NCBI GenBank assembly: GCA_022508615.1
Contig: JAFLUW010000006.1
Location: 1-33,359, forward strand
DNA: 33,359 nt
Reading direction: 5' to 3'
Origin: Prevotellaceae bacterium
GTDB taxonomy: Bacteria; Bacteroidota; Bacteroidia; Bacteroidales; Bacteroidaceae
Shown here: positions 29,362 to 33,359 of the stretch, piece by piece
How positions within the stretch are numbered: the first letter of the stretch is position 1
How the letters are laid out: each line of letters starts with the position of its first letter
Notes under the pieces: generated by a model
Seen by the model: the letters and a program-made list of their open reading frames with translations, nothing else
Database searches by the model: none
Told to the model about the DNA's origin: nothing
Program-made: the position numbers and the translations under genes

Positions 29362-32316
29362 TTAACGAACAAAAACCTTCTTGCCGTCTTTTACATAGAT
29401 TCCGTGGGTCGGAACGGCAATGCGCCGGCCGCTCAAATCGTAGAGCGTAGCCTTGCTCTCGTCCTGTCCGGCAACGGTGCTGTCAATGCCCGTAGGCTCA
29501 CCGAAGCTGAAACGCAGAACGTTCACGTTTTGTCCGGCAACCGAAGCAGGCAGATAGGCCTTGTTGGCTTTCAATGTAGTTGCGTTGGTTTTGTAGAGAC
29601 CAACTTTTCCGTCAGCCATGCCCAATACGAGATAGTCCTCAGGTGTGATGTCGGTCTGTTCGGTAAGCGTGCCTTGCAGGTCGCTGCTGGCAGACTCGGT
29701 AGCCTCTGTAATGTAGAGTGTGTAGGTGTCGGCTGTGCCTTTCAAGATAGCACCGGTCTCGGCAGGAAGCGTTTCGATTTCGTTCAGTTTCAGATATTCG
29801 CCGCTAACCGAGCCTGTCAAGATTTGCAGGTCGCTACCGTCTTGTGCGCTGACGCCGAACGGCAGGTAAGTAGAGGCCCAATAGCTGCCTTCGCCCTCGT
29901 TCAAAGCGATTTCGATGTCGGTAGCCGGGATAATGTACCATGCTCCGTCCGAATCTTTGGGGTTCGGGTTCCAACTGCCAACGCTGCCGCTGCTGTATAT
30001 CACAAGGTTTTGATTGTTCCCATCCTTAATGTTGAACTGCGCTCCGCCGAGATCGACCAAACGGTAGCGACCGCCGTTTTGATATGTATCGGACAGAGAA
30101 TTGTCATTTGCAGGCTTCATGTAACCCTTCTGGTTGGGAGAGTAAATCTTGTAGCCGACTTCGCCGTTTTCCGTGCAATCTTCGAATTTCCAGATATAGG
30201 AAACATCGGTTTTTCCTGCATCCGAGGCAATGCGCTGACCATTGTTGTTCAAGCCGATCATTTTTCCATTCCCGGCATTGTCCTTGCGGAGATAGTTCTG
30301 AATGCGATAGTAGCGGCCGGCAACCATTTCAACAATGCTGTTGTCGTCAATCTGATTTAATAAAGCGGAGAGCGTAGTCATCTCGCTTTCATTATGCGGA
30401 TTGGCCGTAACGTTTTCTACTGCTGTTTGCAGCTGTGCGGAAATGGCAGTAATGCTTGTGTTTGTCCCTACAGCTCCGGCAGGTGCTTCAGAATGTGATA
30501 AATAAGCCTCGGCGCAGTTGAGCATGAATGTCGAAGGAGCAAAGAAACGGCAAGAGGAACCGTAGTCGCGAGCAGTCCAAGTTTTCAATAAGTGAAGACT
30601 TCCCTCGTTCTCGGTCTGATGATTGATGAAGTTTGTGCCGTCTAACGTGAAGCATGTTGCCCCGTCTAAATACAAGGAGGTCTGAATTTTGAGAATGTTG
30701 TTGTCGTCGGTTGTACTTAATTCAAAAGCAGAAGTCCCTTTGCGTAGAGTCATAGATTCGCCGGCAGCCTTGTTGTAAATTTTGAAACCGTCAATAAGAT
30801 TTCCGACAAAGCACCACAAATGTTCGTCTGCAATAATATTTTTCGACGAGGTAGTTAAGACTGGCGTCTGTACGTTTTTCTCGTTATCGGATACGTATGT
30901 CCAATAGTAGTTATTCTGGTTGCTATGAATGTCAACAGCATACCACGTGGCATTAGCAAAGTTTGTAGAAGCCGTAAAAGGCAAGTTCTCCTTACAAATG
31001 ACGTTTACGGTAGCATCTTCCGTGACAGTGGTATTTGTAAAGTCGTGAGAAAGGATTGTCACATAATCCTTTTCGGGAACAGACAGCGATATGTTTTTGT
31101 CATGCTCCACAATGTCGCGGGTATATTCGCGTCCGTCAATATAATAGATGAACGTAATGGTTGCGGCATTTTCATATCTGTCTACAGCAGCAGCAATGGT
31201 GGATTGCATTTCTTCCGTAATTTCGGCGATTTCGGATATTTGATAAGTATTGCCGCCGTCGGTTAGGTTATTGTAACCACCTTCCCAACTTACTACACCG
31301 TGTGCCCCGGCTGTGCCGGCCGTGTTCAAAGCCCACTTATTGGTGGACAAAACGAAAGGATAGCCGGCATCGGCTGCGTTGGACATCCGGATTTCCACAT
31401 CGTTGGTAATCGCCGAAACCAAGGCAACAGGCTTTGAGTCGCCATCGGTGGAACTTCCGATGAACTTTTCGCCGGCCACACTGTAGAAATAATATTTTCC
31501 GGTTTTTTCAGATTTGTAGATTGCCCAATGGAATTGAGAATTCGCAGGCGAAAATTTCAGATTGGGGTAACCGCTGCCGTAGGTCGAAGCAACATTGTCC
31601 GGGCATTCGGAATGGTAGATCAAGAAACCTTGGTTTGCTCCCCAATTGCCCCGATTGGTCTTCAATGTGTAGATGTGGTTGTTGTCGATTTCGTCGATCG
31701 AAGTGAGAGAGCGTCCTTCGAATTTGACCACAGCCGCTTCGATAGCAGCGATAGTTGGGTCTTCGAGATCGCCGATCTCGATAAAGCTGAACACATTGCC
31801 GGCGTCGTTAGTTTGGTTATAACCACCCCTCCAATTGAGGACACCATGACAATTTGCTTTATCGGCTACATTCAAAGCACCTGTTCCATTGGTGGAAAGC
31901 AGAAAGCGGAAAGGATCGTCCGACTCTTTGACTCTGATTTCGGTTGTATTAGTAATGGTTTCGGTCATGGGTATTGGATCGTTGTCTCCGTCGGAATGCC
32001 CCACGAACATATTGCCGGCAATACTGTATAAATAATAGAATCCAGTTTTTGCAGATTGGTAAATAGCAAAATGGAAAGCGGTGTCGTCTTCAGAAAACGT
32101 TTTGTTTACACCTGCGTTACTATAATTGGAAGCCAAATTGTTGGGAGCCGACGCGGCATCATACAATAAGTACTTCTCGTTCCCGTTATCGCGAGCTGAT
32201 TTGATAGCATACACTTTGCTATTGGATAAGTCGCTGAGCGACGCGACTGACGTCTGCGCCACTGCGCCTATGCAACCGAGCAATAGGGCGTAAAAAAGAA
32301 AAGTGATTTTTCTCAT
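29362..32316 (-). CDS. Large secreted surface protein with type IX-like C-terminal tail
   Basis: This 984-residue protein has a signal peptide (MRKITFLFYALLLGCIGAVAQ). Two homologous modules of about 180 residues follow (about 22-205 and 206-385). Both contain a FHxAIYxSxKTGxYYxYSxAGxxFxG block, TxxxEIR, a FxLSTN strand and HGVxxWxGGYN. A third, more diverged beta-rich region (about 450-800) has RYYRIQNYL and GYKIYSP motifs. The C-terminus (ATLYDLSGRRIAVPTHGIYVKDGKKVFVR) resembles the short sorting tails of Prevotellaceae secreted proteins handled by the type IX system. No catalytic motif is seen, so adhesion or glycan binding is an inference. The gene is richer in A/T than its neighbours. 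Its promoter contains an 11-C tract, and a 57-aa gene follows. Confidence 0.82.
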   Translation of the reverse strand: MRKITFLFYALLLGCIGAVAQTSVASLSDLSNSKVYAIKSARDNGNEKYLLYDAASAPNNLASNYSNAGVNKTFSEDDTAFHFAIYQSAKTGFYYLYSIAGNMFVGHSDGDNDPIPMTETITNTTEIRVKESDDPFRFLLSTNGTGALNVADKANCHGVLNWRGGYNQTNDAGNVFSFIEIGDLEDPTIAAIEAAVVKFEGRSLTSIDEIDNNHIYTLKTNRGNWGANQGFLIYHSECPDNVASTYGSGYPNLKFSPANSQFHWAIYKSEKTGKYYFYSVAGEKFIGSSTDGDSKPVALVSAITNDVEIRMSNAADAGYPFVLSTNKWALNTAGTAGAHGVVSWEGGYNNLTDGGNTYQISEIAEITEEMQSTIAAAVDRYENAATITFIYYIDGREYTRDIVEHDKNISLSVPEKDYVTILSHDFTNTTVTEDATVNVICKENLPFTASTNFANATWYAVDIHSNQNNYYWTYVSDNEKNVQTPVLTTSSKNIIADEHLWCFVGNLIDGFKIYNKAAGESMTLRKGTSAFELSTTDDNNILKIQTSLYLDGATCFTLDGTNFINHQTENEGSLHLLKTWTARDYGSSCRFFAPSTFMLNCAEAYLSHSEAPAGAVGTNTSITAISAQLQTAVENVTANPHNESEMTTLSALLNQIDDNSIVEMVAGRYYRIQNYLRKDNAGNGKMIGLNNNGQRIASDAGKTDVSYIWKFEDCTENGEVGYKIYSPNQKGYMKPANDNSLSDTYQNGGRYRLVDLGGAQFNIKDGNNQNLVIYSSGSVGSWNPNPKDSDGAWYIIPATDIEIALNEGEGSYWASTYLPFGVSAQDGSDLQILTGSVSGEYLKLNEIETLPAETGAILKGTADTYTLYITEATESASSDLQGTLTEQTDITPEDYLVLGMADGKVGLYKTNATTLKANKAYLPASVAGQNVNVLRFSFGEPTGIDSTVAGQDESKATLYDLSGRRIAVPTHGIYVKDGKKVFVR

Positions 32317-32377
32317 GTTTTTGGGTTTTAAGTTGGTTGTTTTTTCTTATTTTTGAGTGTTCTATGTGGTTGATTGC

Positions 32378-32410
32378 GCAAAAATACGGATTTCCCCCCC
32401 CCCTTCCAAG
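32378..32410 (-). promoter_or_regulatory. Promoter of the surface protein gene with C11 tract in its spacer
   Basis: The minus strand carries TTG (32407-32409), a 21-nt spacer and TATTTTTG (32378-32385), an exact -7 match. The spacer includes eleven consecutive G's on this strand (32393-32403 as C's on +). Changes in tract length would change the -33/-7 spacing. The leader is A-rich and about 60 nt long. Confidence 0.72.
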
Positions 32411-32462
32411 AAAGTTGCGGACTTTTTAATTAAATAGTTGAAAAATGGATGATTACGGGCAG

Positions 32463-32492
32463 CAAAAAGACCTTTGCAATCGGCAGAGGTCT
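32463..32492 (-). terminator. Intrinsic terminator of the TrmN6-type gene
   Basis: On the minus strand AGACCTCTGC pairs with GCAAAGGTCT (one G-U type mismatch) around CGATT and is followed by T5. It begins 43 nt after the methyltransferase stop. Confidence 0.8.
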
Positions 32493-32534
32493 GCAAAAAC
32501 GGGCTGTTCGACGGGAAAACTGATTTGTCGGGCC

Positions 32535-33239
32535 CTACAAATAAAGATCGCGGGTTAGTGCGGCGTGTTCGGCCGAGCGCGAGCCGTCGGCATCGGTCAG
32601 TACGAGCGTGTCGCGCCGCGTGGCGGCGTCGGGCGACGTCGGGCTGAGGCAGAGCAGTGTGCGGCGCGGCGGCTTGGGGCTTCTGGTGACGACATCTGTG
32701 CGTCGCACGAGGGCGAAACCCTGCGCAGCGGCCTGCGACAGAAGCGTGTCGGCGCGTTGCGCGGGCAGAATCAGCGAAAAGAGGCCGTGCGGCGTGAGCA
32801 GTCGTCGGGCGGCCGTGAGCAATTCGTCGAGCGCGAGGCCTTGTGTGTGGCGCGCTTGCGCGCGACGGGCGTCGGGCGGCAGCAGGTTCTCGTCGAAAAA
32901 GGGCGGATTGCTCACAATGCAGTCGAATGGCGCGGCGGTCAGCGTGCGGATGTCGGCCGTGAGAAGCTCGATGCGCAGCCCGAAGGGCGAATGGTCGGCG
33001 TTTTCACGCGCCTGACGGATGGACGCTTCGTCGATGTCGACGCCTGTGACGCGGGCCTCGCGGTTGCGTTGGGCGGCGATCAGCGCAACGAGGCCGCAGC
33101 CGCAGCCTATGTCGAGAATGCGTGTCGCGTGTTCCACCGGCGCCCACGCGCCGAGCAGCACGCCGTCTGTGCCGACTTTCATGGACGAACGGTCGTGCCA
33201 CACGCGAAAGTTTTTGAAATCGAAATAGGGATTAGCCAT
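32535..33239 (-). CDS. trmN6: tRNA1(Val) (adenine(37)-N6)-methyltransferase-like protein
   Basis: This 234-residue SAM-dependent methyltransferase belongs to the YfiC/TrmN6 family, which makes N6-methyladenosine at A37 of tRNA1-Val. The N-terminal FKNFRVWHDRSSMKVGTDGVLLGAW block is characteristic. SAM-binding motif I is DIGCGCGLVALIAA (43-56), GVDID is motif II, and the catalytic NPPF (111-114) is the hallmark of amino-methyltransferases. The target nucleoside is taken from the family, not proven here. It is monocistronic: a full promoter (TTG, 20-nt spacer, TATTTTTG) lies about 22-54 nt upstream and a terminator follows. Confidence 0.92.
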   Translation of the reverse strand: MANPYFDFKNFRVWHDRSSMKVGTDGVLLGAWAPVEHATRILDIGCGCGLVALIAAQRNREARVTGVDIDEASIRQARENADHSPFGLRIELLTADIRTLTAAPFDCIVSNPPFFDENLLPPDARRAQARHTQGLALDELLTAARRLLTPHGLFSLILPAQRADTLLSQAAAQGFALVRRTDVVTRSPKPPRRTLLCLSPTSPDAATRRDTLVLTDADGSRSAEHAALTRDLYL

Positions 33240-33261
33240 GTTTTTGTGCGGACGCTGGCTG

Positions 33262-33293
33262 CAAAAATACGTCTTGCCGGCCTAAACGACAAG
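33262..33293 (-). promoter_or_regulatory. Promoter of the TrmN6-type gene
   Basis: The minus strand carries CTTG (33290-33293), a 20-nt spacer and TATTTTTG (33262-33269), matching the phylum consensus. The start codon is 22 nt downstream of the -7 element. Confidence 0.7.
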
Positions 33294-33359
33294 ACTGTGC
33301 CGGCGTTTTCTCTTTGTCTTTCACGTGCGCGCGCGTCCATAAGTATTATATATCCTTTT

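Noticed and set aside
32378-32410. Invertible promoter upstream of the surface protein gene
   Set aside because: No flanking inverted repeats or recombinase gene were found; the C tract is the only visible variable feature.

Overview
The window looks like a chromosomal segment of a high-GC member of the Bacteroidales, probably Prevotellaceae. The evidence is the promoter style (TAnnTTTG with a TTG or TTTG about 20 nt upstream), starts without Shine-Dalgarno sequences, and the gene families: Bacteroidetes-type putative porin, DUF5117/DUF5118-like zinc metalloprotease, BspA-type leucine-rich repeat protein, a stand-alone AICAR transformylase, and a secreted protein ending in a type IX secretion-like tail. 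No phage, transposase, integrase, CRISPR array or rRNA operon was seen. The taxon call is an inference.

Layout. 1-1.3 kb (+): a small lipoprotein and an outer-membrane beta-barrel protein. 1.4-3.6 kb (-): a two-gene ABC-2 exporter (ATPase, then permease). 4.0-8.5 kb (-): rlmD, an unrecognised conserved gene and a secreted metzincin-like protease in one tight run. 8.7-12.0 kb (+): two paralogous exported TPR proteins of strikingly different base composition. 12.3-14.5 kb (+): a putative porin with an almost leaderless promoter. 14.7-22.3 kb (-): a long co-directional housekeeping run tadA-yraN-birA-membrane AraC-type regulator-adk-obgE-pgeF-helix-hairpin-helix protein, with several 4-nt overlaps. 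22.4 kb (-): tRNA with anticodon CAU. 22.9-23.2 kb (+): a strongly structured candidate non-coding RNA with its own promoter, followed by a short BspA-like protein. 24.0-28.8 kb (-): a small basic protein, AICAR transformylase, a dual-SGNH sialate O-acetylesterase and an M23/LysM peptidase. 29.1-32.3 kb (-): a 984-aa secreted surface protein followed by a 57-aa peptide gene missed by the ORF track. 32.5-33.2 kb (-): a TrmN6-type tRNA methyltransferase.

The most unusual signals lie between genes. (1) Seven copies of a 63-bp element, each made of three 21-bp units related to AACTTAGTCTGAGTAAGTT in mixed orientation, occur only in intergenic DNA. Six of the seven lie downstream of gene ends, and most can fold into terminator-like hairpins. 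(2) A roughly 300-nt multi-helix RNA candidate, including a possible pseudoknot, sits behind a near-consensus promoter. (3) A run of eleven C's falls between the -33 and -7 elements of the promoter of the 984-aa surface protein, which is the arrangement expected for phase variation by slippage. These three are the best candidates for undescribed biology.
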